Positions 44,480 to 55,494 of a DNA stretch of 64,000 nucleotides are shown one piece after another. How positions within the stretch are numbered: position 1 is the first letter of the stretch; each line of letters opens with the position of its first letter. A model generated the notes under the pieces. It worked only from the letters and a program-made list of their open reading frames with translations, did not search any database and was not told the origin of the DNA. Position numbers and translations under genes: made by a program. The stretch is taken from contig NW_023601433.1 of the NCBI RefSeq assembly GCF_014898055.3, forward strand, positions 82,841,106 through 82,905,105, given 5' to 3'. Source of the DNA: Talpa occidentalis. Lineage: Eukaryota; Chordata; Mammalia; Eulipotyphla; Talpidae.

Positions 44480-44840
44480 AAGATTTTCAAAAATGAGGTG
44501 TGGTAGATAAAAGATGGTCATAAATTCTTTGTTGCAATCCCATTGCAACTTAATTCCTTTCCTCGGAATCTGCACTAATTCTAGGGAATTTATTGACTAT
44601 CAGGAAATAGCAAAAGGGAGTTCTCAAACTTCTGAAGCTAGGTCACAAGAAGTCTTTTGAGTTCCACATGGCCTCTTGGAACAATCTTTTATGAGTCCTC
44701 AGCTTCCATGGAAGAATCAAGTCCATGGGGTCTCTATATTGGCAAAAGGCCACCTGTAGGCAGACCAGTTAACAGCCTTAGCTGAGTCAGCCTCCCAGGG
44801 GAGCAGAAAAGTGATAGAAGCCATTTTGGAACCCAGAGGC
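44480..44840 (+). mobile_element. MLT1-like MaLR LTR, left part
   Basis: The body is diverged ('ggtcataaattctttgttgc', 'gttccacatggcctcttgg'), but it continues after MER20 into a clear LTR 3' end in the same orientation, which supports the call. Confidence 0.45.
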
Positions 44841-44844
44841 CAAA

Positions 44845-45068
44845 GGTCAGAACATTCTCTTTCTAAAACACCAGATAGTAAATACTTGAGGCTTAGCAGA
44901 TCATACACTCTCTGTCTCAGTGAATACACCCTGCTATTACAGCATGAAAGTAGCCATAGAGAGAATGTAGAAGAAAAATTGGCATGACTGTGTTCCAATA
45001 AAACTTTATTTATAAAGCAGGTTGCGGGCTTGCTCTGGTCCCCAGGCAGCATTTTCAGCCCCCTGCTT
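44845..45068 (+). mobile_element. MER20 hAT-Charlie transposon
   Basis: 'ccagatagtaaatacttgag', 'gcttagcagatcatacac', 'cagcatgaaagtagccatag', 'gactgtgttccaataaaact' and 'ttatttataaagcagg' match MER20 over about its full 220-base length. It is non-autonomous and non-coding. MER20 copies have been reported as regulatory elements in placental-mammal endometrial cells; nothing here shows that this one is active. Confidence 0.88.
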
Positions 45069-45069
45069 T

Positions 45070-45250
45070 GAACCAACCCCAGTGACCTCTGTTGAGTAAC
45101 CTACGCTACATGAAATAGAAGAATCACCTGGCTGAGACCTGCCCAAATTTCTAACCTGAAAAATTGTTAAAAAGTAAAAACATAATGTTCTGTTTTAAGG
45201 CAGTAAGCTTGTGGCAGTTTATTATGCAGTAATAGATATTTGGAACAAAG
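45070..45250 (+). mobile_element. MLT1-like MaLR LTR, right part
   Basis: 'gaagaatcacctggctgag', 'acctgcccaaatttctaacc', 'ctgttttaaggcagtaagc' and 'gtggcagtttattatgcag', ending 'taatagatatttggaac', form the MLT1-type 3' end (agaaccacccagctgagccc... gttttaagccactaag... ttgttatgcagcaatagataac). Confidence 0.75.
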
Positions 45251-45589
45251 AGATTGGAACAAAAGAAAAAATGGGGAGAATAACTCTCAGCCCATTTCCT
45301 GCAAGCACTGAAGTTGCTATACCCGAAACTAAAGAGTAGAAAGTAAAGACAGTGGTGCTCAGTGCTGGATTATTCTACCCAGAAGTAAGGAGATTTGGCT
45401 AAAATTTGAGCTTAACAGAGACATTGTTACAGTGTCAGGGTGGACACAGGGAATAGGAGCGTGGTCATACATGGTAACTGGACAAGCTCAGTACATCACT
45501 CCAGGGGATATGGTTGATGTTGGATTCCATGGGAGGTGCCCCCCCACTCCCCAAGATGCTCATCATGGTGGCCTTGGGTAAGAAAGAAC

Positions 45590-45765
45590 AGGAGGTAGGA
45601 GTCAGAGGGACCTGGGTTCCATCCCAGCCACTTCGCTTACCAACAGCATGATGTTAAGTTTAAACTGAAACCTCTCTGAAGCTCCTCATTTTACACAGTG
45701 CTTGGCTCCAAGGGTGCTTGTGAAGATTAAATGAGGTTCTATATGTAAATTCTGGCATATATGAA
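45590..45765 (+). mobile_element. MIR SINE
   Basis: 'gagtcagagggacctgggtt', 'ccatcccagccacttcgc', 'cagtgcttggctccaagg' and 'gtgaagattaaatgaggtt' give most of MIR, with a small loss in the core. Confidence 0.8.
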
Positions 45766-45795
45766 GTCTTCAATTATTAGAGCTTTAATATATAC

Positions 45796-45828
45796 CGTGT
45801 GTGTATGTTGTGTGTGTGTGTGTGCACA
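45796..45828. repeat. Imperfect (GT)n microsatellite
   Basis: GT run interrupted by 'atgtt', followed by 'gcacaca'. Confidence 0.9.
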
Positions 45829-45964
45829 CAAGTATTCAGAAACAAAGAGCAATAAATGATGCCACTGTGTGGGGTCAAGTATATTTGAAACCAAAAGTGT
45901 CCCAATGCATAAGTTCATAAAGGTCAGCACACCTGCAGCCCTCAGTCAAAAATCATGAAGTACT

Positions 45965-46241
45965 GGGGCCTCCCTGGTGGCACAGGGATTAAATCTCAGC
46001 ACTATGAAGCTATTGGCAGCCACTGCAGCATGAGTTCAATCCTGGCCAGGGAGCAACCCACATGGCCCAGCAGACCTCTCCTGTCTCACCCGCTGCTCCC
46101 CTCAGCAATGTACTTTGGTCAATCTGCCTGTTATGCTCCCCACTCTGTCTCTGATGAATCCTCTCACCGCCCCCCCACCCCACCGGAACTCTAGCCTACA
46201 CCCCAGATCTTTTGTATGCATAAATAAATAAATCTTTAAAA
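45965..46241 (+). mobile_element. tRNA-derived SINE (copy 14 by position, head type A)
   Basis: Head 'ggcctccctggtggcacagg', 'gagttcaatcctggcc', body, a C-rich expansion ('cgcccccccaccccacc') and the standard tail. Flanks AAAATCATGAAGTACT (left) and AAAATCATGAAGTGCT (right) give a 16-base target duplication with one mismatch. Confidence 0.97.
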
Positions 46242-46269
46242 AAAATCATGAAGTGCTTTAACACATGAC

Positions 46270-46470
46270 CCAATGTGCTTAAACACATGTCAATATGTTT
46301 AAGAATCACCTGGGGGTCCTTGCTGAAAATACGCACCCCCATCTTCTTCTGTCCCCAAAGAGATTCTGATTCAGCAGATCTGGGCTAGAATCCAGGGATC
46401 TGACTTATTAACAAGCGCCCTGGGGCTTGCCGATTCAAAAAGTCATGTGATCACACTCTGAAAACTTTCA
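46270..46470 (+). mobile_element. MER5A-like hAT transposon relic
   Basis: 'aagaatcacctgggggtcc', 'gattctgattcagcagatc', 'ggatctgacttattaacaag' and 'gatcacactctgaaaac' follow MER5A (agaatcacctggagggc... tctgattcagtaggtct... ctaacaagttccc... ccacactttgagaacc). Confidence 0.85.
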
Positions 46471-46479
46471 TTCTTGAAA

Positions 46480-46565
46480 GCCTCATGGCATGAGGTGAAG
46501 TGACTTGCCCAAGGTCACCTAGCTGGACAGCGGCAGAGACGGGTCTTGGGCTCATATCCAACAAG
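46480..46565 (-). mobile_element. MIR SINE, minus strand
   Basis: 'gaagtgacttgcccaaggtc' followed by 'acctagctggacagcggc' is the reverse-strand MIR core. Confidence 0.8.
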
Positions 46566-47490
46566 GCCTGCCTGCAAACCAGAGGTGCTTTGTGCTCCTT
46601 GCTGTGTCCCCAGATCCCTAGCAAAATGCCAGGTAGTGAGCAACGAGTGACTCAAAGGGTAGGGTAGAAAGGAGTTTGGGGAACTTCTGAGCCGATGATC
46701 CTACCATACAGACAGACAAACAGGTTCCTTGGAGGAAGGCAGGTGTCCCCCTTCCTGCAGAGAACAAAGAGCTGGATTCTCTGTCCAGCCCACGTTCCTC
46801 TCACCATTTCAGACTTTGCACCAAAATGACACGCTCTGGATGAGGTCAACGGAAGCCGAGAGTGATTTAACCCCATCCGGTCCCGTCACTCCCTAAATCT
46901 CCGTATCACAGTCAAAGTGGCGAGGAAGCAGAATAACCAAAAATCGTCGTGAAATCAGCCTTTTCTTTGTCTGGCATATGTTCTCAACCTGTCACTCTAC
47001 TATGCCACATTATGGCCCGAAGACCAGTCTAAACAATCCTTTTCTATAATTAAAAAAAAAAAAAATCCATTGCTAATGTCCCCGGCCCCTGTTAGTGAAG
47101 GGAGCAGCTGCCAGCTGGGATAACAGGACACCGGACGCGCAAGACGGCTGAGGCCAGCAGCACAAAGAGCCACCGGGAGTCCTGTTTATTTTATTTAAAT
47201 GGACAACACTTTTTACAAAACGGGGACTGGAGATCAGAGTCTGCACCCTGTAAACTCTTCTGGACAATGCATGGTCCACCCCTTTTCACACAAAGGGATG
47301 TTGCATAGTGGGTTCCCCACCCCCCAACCTCAGAAGTCTGTTTTCTGGATGTCATGTCTCCATCAAGGACATATGTTTAAATCCAGCTACCATGGAATTT
47401 TTGGATAACGTATAAAAAGCATCCGCTTTGACTTCTTAATCCCCAAAATGGAAAAAAAGAATCTATGGGATTTTCATGAAGAATCCAAAA
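46566..47490. other. Non-coding stretch
   Basis: 46600-46660 ('gtccccagatccctagc', 'aaatgccaggtagtgag') looks like an L2 end. The rest is unassigned, with a poly(A) at 47050. Open frames are under 75 codons. Confidence 0.45.
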
Positions 47491-47679
47491 GGACCAAGAT
47501 TTTACTGGATTCCCGGCACATAGTAGATGCTAAATAAACCATAGCTTGTCACGGCATCCAGAGAGATGAGAGAGCATGAGTTTGAGATGCTAAGCATCAG
47601 GAGCCAGAGCTTGGGGTTATAACTGTAGCCATTACCCTCACTAGATAGCAATCTTCGGAGAAATCCAGCTGCCTCGATT

Positions 47680-47800
47680 TCCTCCCATGTACAAAGCATT
47701 TGGTAGTAACAGTATCTACCTTCTCAGACGGGGAGGTTGGAAAGAATCACCGTGTACAGTGCCAGCCCGAGTAAACAGTGCTCAGTAAACGCTATGGCTA
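47680..47800 (+). mobile_element. MIR SINE 3' part
   Basis: 'agtatctaccttctcagacg', 'ggttggaaagaatcaccg' and 'cagtgctcagtaaacgctat' match the MIR 3' half. Confidence 0.6.
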
Positions 47801-48214
47801 CAGAGCCACGTGGACTTGCCCCAGAAATGGGGTCACTCCTGTAAACTGTAAACCCCAGTTTATAGATTTTCCAACGTAGGTGCATGTCGCTGGGTTTGAG
47901 AAAGCCGACCCCGGCTGTTGCTGAGGGCCCCCAAACAGCCACTGTGTAAAAATCGAAGGTAAATTTCTGTCTTGAAGCCAAAACCATTGAATTTCCTAGT
48001 CTTGCCTTCCCCTGGGGACACCCATAATGTTTTCTGTTGGAAGAGGCGGGGCGGTGGGGGGAAATCGGGAGCAGTTCTCAGGAGGATCTGAGACAGAGCC
48101 AAGAAGTCGAAGAGGGAACTATTTCTTCCAATAGAGAACAGAGAACCCAGAAATCTGTCCCCAAACCATTCTCACGGAATGCTAAGGATAAGAGGGCCCA
48201 GGGGCTGAGCTAGT
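47801..48214. other. Single-copy non-coding stretch, nothing recognised
   Basis: Short frames only. No element is recognised. Confidence 0.5.
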
Positions 48215-48360
48215 TTGGTGATTTCCAAACTAGGGTGCCTAATAAAAATACCGATTCACAGGCACTTAGAGGATTATTCTCCTTCAGTAAGACCTGGGCC
48301 TGGGAATCTGCATTTAACCTCATCTACCCCAGGTGCTTTCAATATGCTTTAGAATGATCT
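48215..48360 (+). mobile_element. MER5A-like hAT transposon relic
   Basis: 'gatttccaaactagggtgcc', 'gacctgggcctgggaatctg', 'catttaacctcatctacccc' and 'aggtgctttcaatatgc' follow MER5A order with typical decay. Confidence 0.65.
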
Positions 48361-48364
48361 TAGG

Positions 48365-48495
48365 GGCCACAGCTCAGTTGCAATAAATAAGAAAATTGAG
48401 GCTCAGGGAAAGAAAATGGCTTGTCGAAGGCCAACCAGTGACATATATGGGACTCTAGCCCCGACCTGCAAATCCTGTGCATTCTGCCTTATATA
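48365..48495 (-). mobile_element. MIR SINE, minus strand
   Basis: 'aagaaaattgaggctcaggg', 'atggcttgtcgaaggcc' and 'gcaaatcctgtgcattctgc' fit reverse-strand MIR. Confidence 0.7.
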
Positions 48496-48658
48496 TCTAG
48501 TTTGGTTCTGTCTTTTGCACAAATAAGGATGAAATCCTAGCCCCTTTTCTTCAATCTCCAGGCCACTAAAAGCCATGTGACAGAGAGCGCCCTGAGAGAA
48601 CAGCTGAGCCTCAGTGCAGCAACACTTGCCCATTTTTCTCAGCGCTACCTCTGCCACT

Positions 48659-48697
48659 CTCACCCAAGAAGACTTCACCTCACCCAAGAAGACTTCA
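48659..48697. repeat. 20-bp direct duplication
   Basis: CTCACCCAAGAAGACTTCA occurs at 48659-48677 and 48679-48697, identical and separated by a single C. This is a simple recent tandem duplication. Confidence 0.97.
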
Positions 48698-49384
48698 GAA
48701 GACGGCTAAATCCAAACTGAGGAACAGAGGCTTTTTTTCAGAAACTATTAGCAGATCATTAACACTGACTTGGTTGGAAACTGTTTTTCTTTTAATGCTC
48801 CCGATTTAGGACACCACCTTGGAATTTCACTCTGCAACTGCTGGTACAACAGCTCAGTTAAATGACTTTTAGCTCCCCCCCCCCACACCCCCAGCTGGCA
48901 TCTCTCAATGCTTTCAAAAGTCACAAGACAGGCTCTTTGCCCTCTTTTTTGCATGAGGTTACCCAGCACTTAGGAGCAAATGGGATTAATGTTTCAAAGC
49001 TTCAGAAGCTCTCTGGGTGAGTGGCCGTGATCGCCTGGATCCTGGGAGCTGGGGAGACAGTTTACGTGCCTGTACTTTACGCGATGGCCCTCACAATGGC
49101 GGCTGCAATCACGACAGGAAATAAGCTTGTATACAGAAACCCCGAGGTGGGGAGGTATCTGGTGACAGCCATTCTCTAAGTAAGGCTGGCACTCTCGCAG
49201 ATTGTCTGGGAGGGAATAATAGCTAAAAGCTCAGAGTGAGGGCGTGACCTTTCTCTTGTCTGTTTGTTGACCTTCGCTAACATCTTGGTAATGAAGTTAC
49301 ACGATCGTTGTTCAGTGGGTGTTTAGCAAAGTTCGACTCCTATCTTTGTCCAGTGGGGAACTTGGAATTCCTAAGGCAGGAAGC
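48698..49384. other. Single-copy stretch with conserved-looking texture
   Basis: No transposon is recognised. 48740-48870 mixes words such as 'gcagatcattaacactgac' and 'cttttaatgctcccgattta' with a C-rich run. 49090 carries 'caatggcggctgc', a YY1-like core. Conservation is unknown. Confidence 0.4.
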
Positions 49385-49600
49385 AGAGGAAAGCCATGTG
49401 GACCAGAAGACAGAGGGCCCTGAGTTCAGCCGTTAGTTAGTTCCTCCACAGGTGAGTGGCCTCAGGCAAGTTGCTTAACTTCTCTGAGCCTTGTTTTTCC
49501 CATCTATGAAATGAGATTATTAATAGTGCCCAGAGATAGAGTACAATCAGGTATCAGCCACTGAAAGGTAATTGTCATTGAAGTTGTAGTGATTATTATT
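49385..49600 (+). mobile_element. MIR SINE, nearly full length
   Basis: 'gagggccctgagttcagccg', 'gtgagtggcctcaggcaag', 'ttgcttaacttctctgagcc' and 'ctatgaaatgagattatt' run in order, and the end 'tgtagtgattattattt' fits the AT-rich MIR 3' end. That terminal part forms the left arm of the inverted repeat at 49572. Confidence 0.85.
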
Positions 49601-49648
49601 TGGGTGGCTCAAGACCCCAAATAATAATCACTACAACTTCAATGACAA
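49572..49648. repeat. Perfect 33-bp inverted repeat with 11-base spacer
   Basis: The left arm 49572-49604 starts TTGTCATTGAAG and ends TTATTTGGG. The right arm 49616-49648 starts CCCAAATAA and ends CTTCAATGACAA. Compared base by base, the arms are exact reverse complements over 33 positions. The spacer 49605-49615 is TGGCTCAAGAC. Transcribed from either strand this would fold into a long perfect hairpin. The left arm overlaps the 3' end of a MIR. Confidence 0.97.
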
Positions 49649-49649
49649 A

Positions 49650-50685
49650 ATCCTCTCCCCTAAAAAGAAGGACTATGGAGTGCTGTGAGCTAGGGCTATA
49701 CCCCAAAAGCTTTATCAATATTTTCTTTTTAAAAAAATTATTTATTTGTATATATTTCACATCATTGTTCATTTTCGTATAATGTTTACTTTCTCCTCTC
49801 AGGTGTAAAGTTCCCACCACCAATTCATAGTCCCTTGTGCTCTTCCTGCCCCTGTTTTGATTAATATTTTCATTAGGACTTTTATGTTTGCCAGAGAGAG
49901 AAACCCAGCTCAAATGGGCTTAAAGGGAAAAAACAATTTCACATTATTTAAAAGTCTAAGCATAGACCTGTCTGCTTTCAGGCAAGATTAGAGTCAGGTT
50001 CTCAAATGATGTCATCAAGATTTAGTCTCTGTCCCCTTCTCTTGCCTTTATTTTCTTCTAGATTAAATTTTCTCTCAAGATGGCAACTTCACTCTTCTAC
50101 CCTGCCAATCTGGCAGGCCCAGCAGAATAAGAACCCCGGTGGCCCAAAAGTTCCGATGAAAACCCAGGGGCCTTCCCTCATGGGTTCTGACTGCAGCAGC
50201 CTGGAGCTTGTGCTCAGCTTTGTACCATCACCAGGCCAAAGGCAAGTGGAGCACCCATTGGCTAGGCTGGGTCATGGGCCTGATTATTGAGCCTATACCT
50301 GAAATCACGTGAGTTAAGAGTCAGGGAAAGAGAGTTCTGGAACAGATATCAAGGTATTTTTGGCAAAGGGAGACTAGATTTTGAGGAAACAAAAACAAGG
50401 GTAAAACCTTCTGCAGAGAATCCAGGTAGGTGTCTCAGCTCTTACCCAAACACACTGGCACTTCCAGAATCTAGGGAGCAGGTGCAAATGCAGTGTTTTG
50501 GTCAGGTTAGTCAAATCCAAGTCCTCAGCCACATCAGAGTTAGAGAGAATGGTAATGGCATTGTAGACAAGACTACAGGAACCAAGGAGAAACGCTGAGC
50601 TAGAGTCGGGTTCTCACTGGCCAGACTTTGGTGATGTGCTACGCCTGAGGTACGCACAAGCAAAGAATGTTAGCTTTCTATATTA
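49650..50685. other. Single-copy non-coding stretch, nothing firmly recognised
   Basis: 49700-49870 is AT-rich with an L1 3'-UTR flavour but not assignable. Open frames of about 95-105 codons lack domains. Confidence 0.45.
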
Positions 50686-50689
50686 GGCA

Positions 50690-51240
50690 GGGTTCTCCAG
50701 AGAAGCGGAACTGATGGAATACATTGATAAGGAGATTAACAAAGGGATTTATTTCAAGAAAGTGACTCACACACTATGAGATGGATGAGCCCCAAAATAC
50801 ATAGGGTGAGCTGGCAAGCTGGACACCAAGGAGAAGTAGCAGTTTAGTTCCAAGCTAAGTCCAAAAACCTGAAGCTCAAAAGTTGATGATGTGGTTCTCA
50901 TCCAAAGACTGGTGGGCTTAAGACTCAGGGAGAGTCAATATTTTTAAGTCCAAAGTGAAAGAAAAAGGTGATATCCCAGTTCAAGGGTTGTCAAGGAGGA
51001 GAAGTTCATTCTTACTGGGTGGGGGATCAACCCTTTATTATAGTCAGACCTTCAACTGATTGGGTGAGGCCCACCTACTTTTGGGAAGGCAATCTGGGTA
51101 GGCCAATTTAAACACCCTCCACAAACACATCTCACAGAAATACTGTCATCATCCATATCATCATCCACCAACACCCTCACAGAATACTCTGAATGATGTT
51201 TGACCAAATATCTGGACACACAAAACTGACCATCATGTTC
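50690..51240 (-). mobile_element. Old 3'-UTR/LTR-like mammalian repeat (family uncertain), copy 1
   Basis: 'aggcagggttctccagagaa', 'tatttcaagaaagtgactc', 'ccttcaactgattgggtgag', 'gcccacctacttttggg', 'gatgtttgaccaaatatctg' and 'acaaaactgaccatc' form a familiar mammal-wide repeat that elsewhere reads 'gttctccagagaaacagaac... ttcaactgattggatgagg... ttgacacataaaattaacc'. I recall it as an L1M-type 3' end on the reverse strand but cannot confirm the name. Confidence 0.6.
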
Positions 51241-51261
51241 ATTTTCAGAAGGAGACTGGTT

Positions 51262-51560
51262 GATCAGTGTTAACTAGAGCAACAGAATCAGTAGGAGGTA
51301 GATGTTAAGAGATTTATGGCAAGGAAATAATTCGCATGGTTGTGGGAGCCAGGTGGGCAGGGCTGAAATCTTAAGGTTCTCTATCTGGTTAAATCAGGTT
51401 GTCCAGATTACCTGAGATACTCTCCCTTCCTTAAAGTTAGTTCATTTTGGACTTTAATCACACCTAGAAAACACCTTCACAGCAGCCCTCAGATGAGTGC
51501 TTGAGTGATTCTCCGGGAACCGTAGTCTTGGCCAAGCTGACACGTGAAGCTGAGCATTGC
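51262..51560 (-). mobile_element. Same old repeat, copy 2 (shorter)
   Basis: 'gttaactagagcaacagaat', 'gcatggttgtgggagcc', 'ctttaatcacacctagaaaa', 'caccttcacagcagccc' and 'ggccaagctgacacgtgaag' repeat the order of the preceding element in the same orientation, with an internal deletion. Confidence 0.6.
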
Positions 51561-51564
51561 AGAG

Positions 51565-53400
51565 GTATATATTTTTTAGGACAGGGTAAGAGTCAATAGT
51601 ACAGTCAAAACATACGATGTCTGGGGAACCAGAAGGCAGAAAGAATAGAGGAGGCAGGAAAAATAAACTAAGTGCAATTCGAGAGCAGGTATGTGGCAGA
51701 TGCCAGCTGCCTTCCCAGGCTGAGTCACCCCAATGTCATCTCAGGGACACTAAATGGCAGTTGTCAGCCTTGGGACCATTACAAGCACCCCTCAGTCAAA
51801 TCAGTCACCCTCTCCCCTTCATCTCTGCTATAACTGTCCTAATTCAGGCCTGCATATTGTCTTCACTGTTCACCTTGCCTCCGCTCTTGCGCATGCCCAT
51901 ATCAGCCCTATCAGTGCCCTCCCTATATCCCCATAGTCCACCCCAGTGCACACATGAGCCTTTGGCAATTATCCCTATACCTGGTTTCCTACCTCACCCA
52001 CTTTTTTCTGTCTGAGGGTGTTCAGTCCCCAGGCGGGACATGCAGAAGGTGTCAGGGAGTGAATGTCTCAGGAGCCTCCTTCAACCAGAGATGGAGAAAT
52101 ACCCCAGCCTCCTAACACACTTTGGAAAAAGCCTGAGATGTCCACAATGTCACCTGGAGGTCTGGAGGAATGGAACCTCCTTCCCTGTTGTGCACTTCAT
52201 TGACTTTCTCTGCTTTCCTGATGCACTGCCCAGTGCATCCTCCCAGTGCTTCCTGGGAGTACATCCCAAATAAATTATTGCAACTGAAATCCTCATCCCT
52301 GAGTCAGATTTGGGGGAGCTCAGACCCAGTCACCCCCATACATGCAGTCATTCTAAGACACCATTTGGGATCCTTCATTTCCTCTATCAACCAAATTGAG
52401 GCAGATCCTCAATAAGAAGAACTGGGCCCTCCAGTTCCAGCCCCTTGGGCATGCTGACATCACCTCTGCTCTCCCACATATTCAGCTGCACAGGCACTTA
52501 GAGTACCTGGCACATGCGGTGAAGGGTCCAATCTCTAAGTCTTTAAACACACAGACCATCTGTCAAGAGCTCCCTTCCTGACTCCATCAGCCCACGGTGA
52601 CCTAGTGAACTCTTAGTGTGGATGGATTTCCTCTTCTGAACACCATCCCACACCCAACCTGCAGGGCTGTAAGTATCTGCTTCTCCCTGTGCCCCACACA
52701 CAAATACCTGCTGTCACCCCCACACACTGGGTACTCCCATGTCCATCCTCCCCACTAGACAAAGAGACTCTGAGAATGATAATGCCTTATTTTACCCTCA
52801 TATGGCCACAAAGCTACTAGAACATTACAAGTGATCACACAATGCTTGTTGAATGAACTAGTAAGTGAGCACTCTTAAAAGCCGGTGAGTATTAACACTG
52901 CTTTCCACCCCCTCTGCCCACACTTTCTTCCTAACAAAAAGAAAGAAAACTCTTCTCACAGGACTCTGAATTTGATAGAATGTCGATGGATTAAATGTGT
53001 ATTTATCAGCTTCAACCCATCGGCTGGGTAGTTTGTGTAGAACAGTGACTATTAAAAGTGCTTTGTAAACTGCTAAGTACCAAGGAGATATATATATATA
53101 TTTTATTACAAATAGTGTCGGCAATTTAGAAACAAGGAAAGGGAGCAGCTGAGTGCCATGTCCAAGGTCAAGAGAAGTACACAGGCAGGGTGAGAATGAA
53201 GTTTCTGACTTCTGACTCCATGCTTCCTACATACACAAGGGCATCTTCTAAGAGCAAGAAGACCTGAGAACAGGGCCAAGGCGTGGGAATGGTAGACAAT
53301 TCAAGTCTTTTGTAGGGCATGGAGACAGAAGTCTGGAATTTCGTCAATCCCCAGAGCAGCTGTCTTTTGAGTGGCCTGGCCCTGGCCCTTCCATTATCTG
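51565..53400. other. Mostly single-copy non-coding stretch
   Basis: No gene is recognised. 52790-52880 and 53020-53220 have faint L2/MIR words ('caatgcttgttgaatgaac', 'aggtcaagagaagtacac'). A short AT run lies at 53087. The 132-codon plus-strand frame at 51617 has no domain. Confidence 0.45.
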
Positions 53401-53404
53401 GAAG

Positions 53405-53540
53405 CTTGTGACAATAATTTTTGATGAATATTTTAAGTCCAATTTATAGATGAGAAAATGGACCCTTAAGTCACTCATCTAAGAAAAGGTTGAGCTCAGA
53501 TTCCAGCCCAGAAATGACTCCTTCCAGAACCTATCACCTC
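53405..53540 (-). mobile_element. MIR SINE, minus strand
   Basis: 'tccaatttatagatgagaaa' and 'gagctcagattccagccc' fit the reverse MIR core and head. Confidence 0.65.
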
Positions 53541-53574
53541 CTACACACAACACCTCTCAGGAAACAGGACAAGC

Positions 53575-53725
53575 TGCCATTATTAGGCAGCTACTATATG
53601 CCAGGCTCTCCCTTTCTTTAGTCTTCATGACCCTACAAGGATTTCTCTGTGATAATTTCCCCAGTTAGGCAGATGAGGAAACTGTGCTTTCTACAAGGGA
53701 AGGTGCTTCTCCAAGATCAAACACA
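53575..53725 (-). mobile_element. MIR SINE, minus strand
   Basis: 'ggcagctactatatgccagg', 'cttcatgaccctacaagg', 'ggcagatgaggaaactgtgc' and 'ctccaagatcaaacacag' follow reverse-strand MIR. Two MIR copies thus lie in tandem. Confidence 0.8.
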
Positions 53726-55494
53726 GAATGATATCCTGGCCCTTTGGGGCCTCTGAGACCATTTCATCCCATGTCCTTCATGGTCCTTGGTTCTGGTCAT
53801 ACATCGAACACACAAAGAACTTTATAGAAACTCTACATCTCCAGAGGCCATAAATTGAAAGTCTGAGGCAGTGTTTGGCCCACAAAGAATGTGTAAACGT
53901 ATTAGATGGATAAAGGTGAAGGGGAGAGAACTCTTTTGGTCAAGATGAAGCTTAACAGAGAAATCCAGATGGGCCTCTGAGCCTGCATAGCCACAGTCCC
54001 AAAGCCAGCAAGGTTGCAACTGACCAAGTAAGAAACTGTGACCTTGACTCAAAGTGGCCTGAAGACAGCAGAGGGAGGAAATCACAGGAGAAAAATGAAG
54101 GGCAATTCTACTTTCAGGTGGGGATTTCAATACCAGCTCTCTTGGCATGAGTAAGTGAGCGCACAGCTGCACAAGTGTCTCTGTGGAAGCTGTGATATGG
54201 GATGAATCTGTCCGATATTCATCAACATAAAAGATGTGCAGGGAAAGATGTGGTGGACAAAAGCAGGTTGTCAAATACCTTAAACAGTACCTGTTGGCAG
54301 GTATGCCATGAACATAATACTGTGCTTTTATTGAATTCATAGTGCAGTGAAGTATAGTAGATTATATATAAAATGTAGATGTGTATACTCACAGTGTGGA
54401 TAGACTGCGTATCTAGTCATATGGAGTCTGTATAATGCGTACACAGAAACTGTATTTTTTACGCATATCCTGCTTGCGTATGTAGCTTGACTAAGCATGA
54501 ACACAGAGATGGATATAAGCCTAAACAGGAATGAGACTTTGGGAGAGATTTTGCTTCTTGCACAAATATTCACTGAGCTTCTGCTTATACCAGACGCCAC
54601 CTCTCTAACTCATACATATTTTGAAGTGCCCGAAAGCTTTAGAAGCATGTATTACTTGTCTCTTGATGAACAGTGAACTTGAAAATAAAATGACCTCCTA
54701 TCAGTTCCCCCCAATAACCACAACAGGGGTTTGGGTGTCATTCACTAGTGACCCAACAGAAGAGGAGACTTAGGAGACACCACAGAGACAGAGGAAGGAC
54801 AGACAAGGTCGGACACCCTGCCTCTTCCTTCCCGCCTCCCACATTATTTTGGGGGGAGGGGTCAGAGATGACCATCTGCAGATTTCTTCTGCACAAAAAT
54901 GAACCATCCATCTCCCTCACATGGTCTCAAGGAGGTTCATTGATGGCTGGGTGAGAGAAGCACTTACTGCCTCAGCACTTGGCGCTCCCCTGAAGTATCC
55001 TTCCCTAGGCCCTGGTGGGTTTTGTTTATCCCCTGGCACACAATGAAATGTTGGGAACACTCTATCAGGGGGAGGTGGGGCCCGATGAAGGTTAAAAATG
55101 GCACAGAGTCTTTGATCCTGAGCCAAAGCCAGTGACGCTCGGGGTGGCGTCAGAGCCAGACGTCACATCCCGCACAGTCCCCGTCTGACTTGGACAGCAG
55201 ACAGGGCCCCGGACTGGACATGGAAGGAAGGCCCCAGATGGGGGAGTGCGTCAGGTTCCCTGGGAGTGGTGGGCCTCCTGTGGGCAACAGAGGGGGCTTT
55301 CTCCACGTCCAGTATGGGAGCCTCGGTCACTGATGTCTGATGCCACAGGGACCTGAAATGGAGCCATCTTGGAGGGCGCGCTGGAGAGAAGACAGATGTT
55401 ACTAACTAACCAGGATTCTTAGTTCCTGTTTTACTCCTCTGTGATTGCCATTTTGTAATCACTTCCCTAAACTCTTACTAGGGTGCTCAGGGCT
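53726..55494. other. Single-copy non-coding stretch, nothing recognised
   Basis: Over 1.7 kb with no assigned repeat. 55135-55175 has two ACGTCA/GCGTCA-type half CREs ('ggcgtcagagccagacgtca'). Open frames up to 172 codons (minus strand, 53822-54340) show no domain and are not called. Confidence 0.45.

Noticed and set aside
53822..54340. Minus-strand frame of 172 codons
   Set aside because: No domain, no exon boundary pattern and no composition typical of coding DNA.
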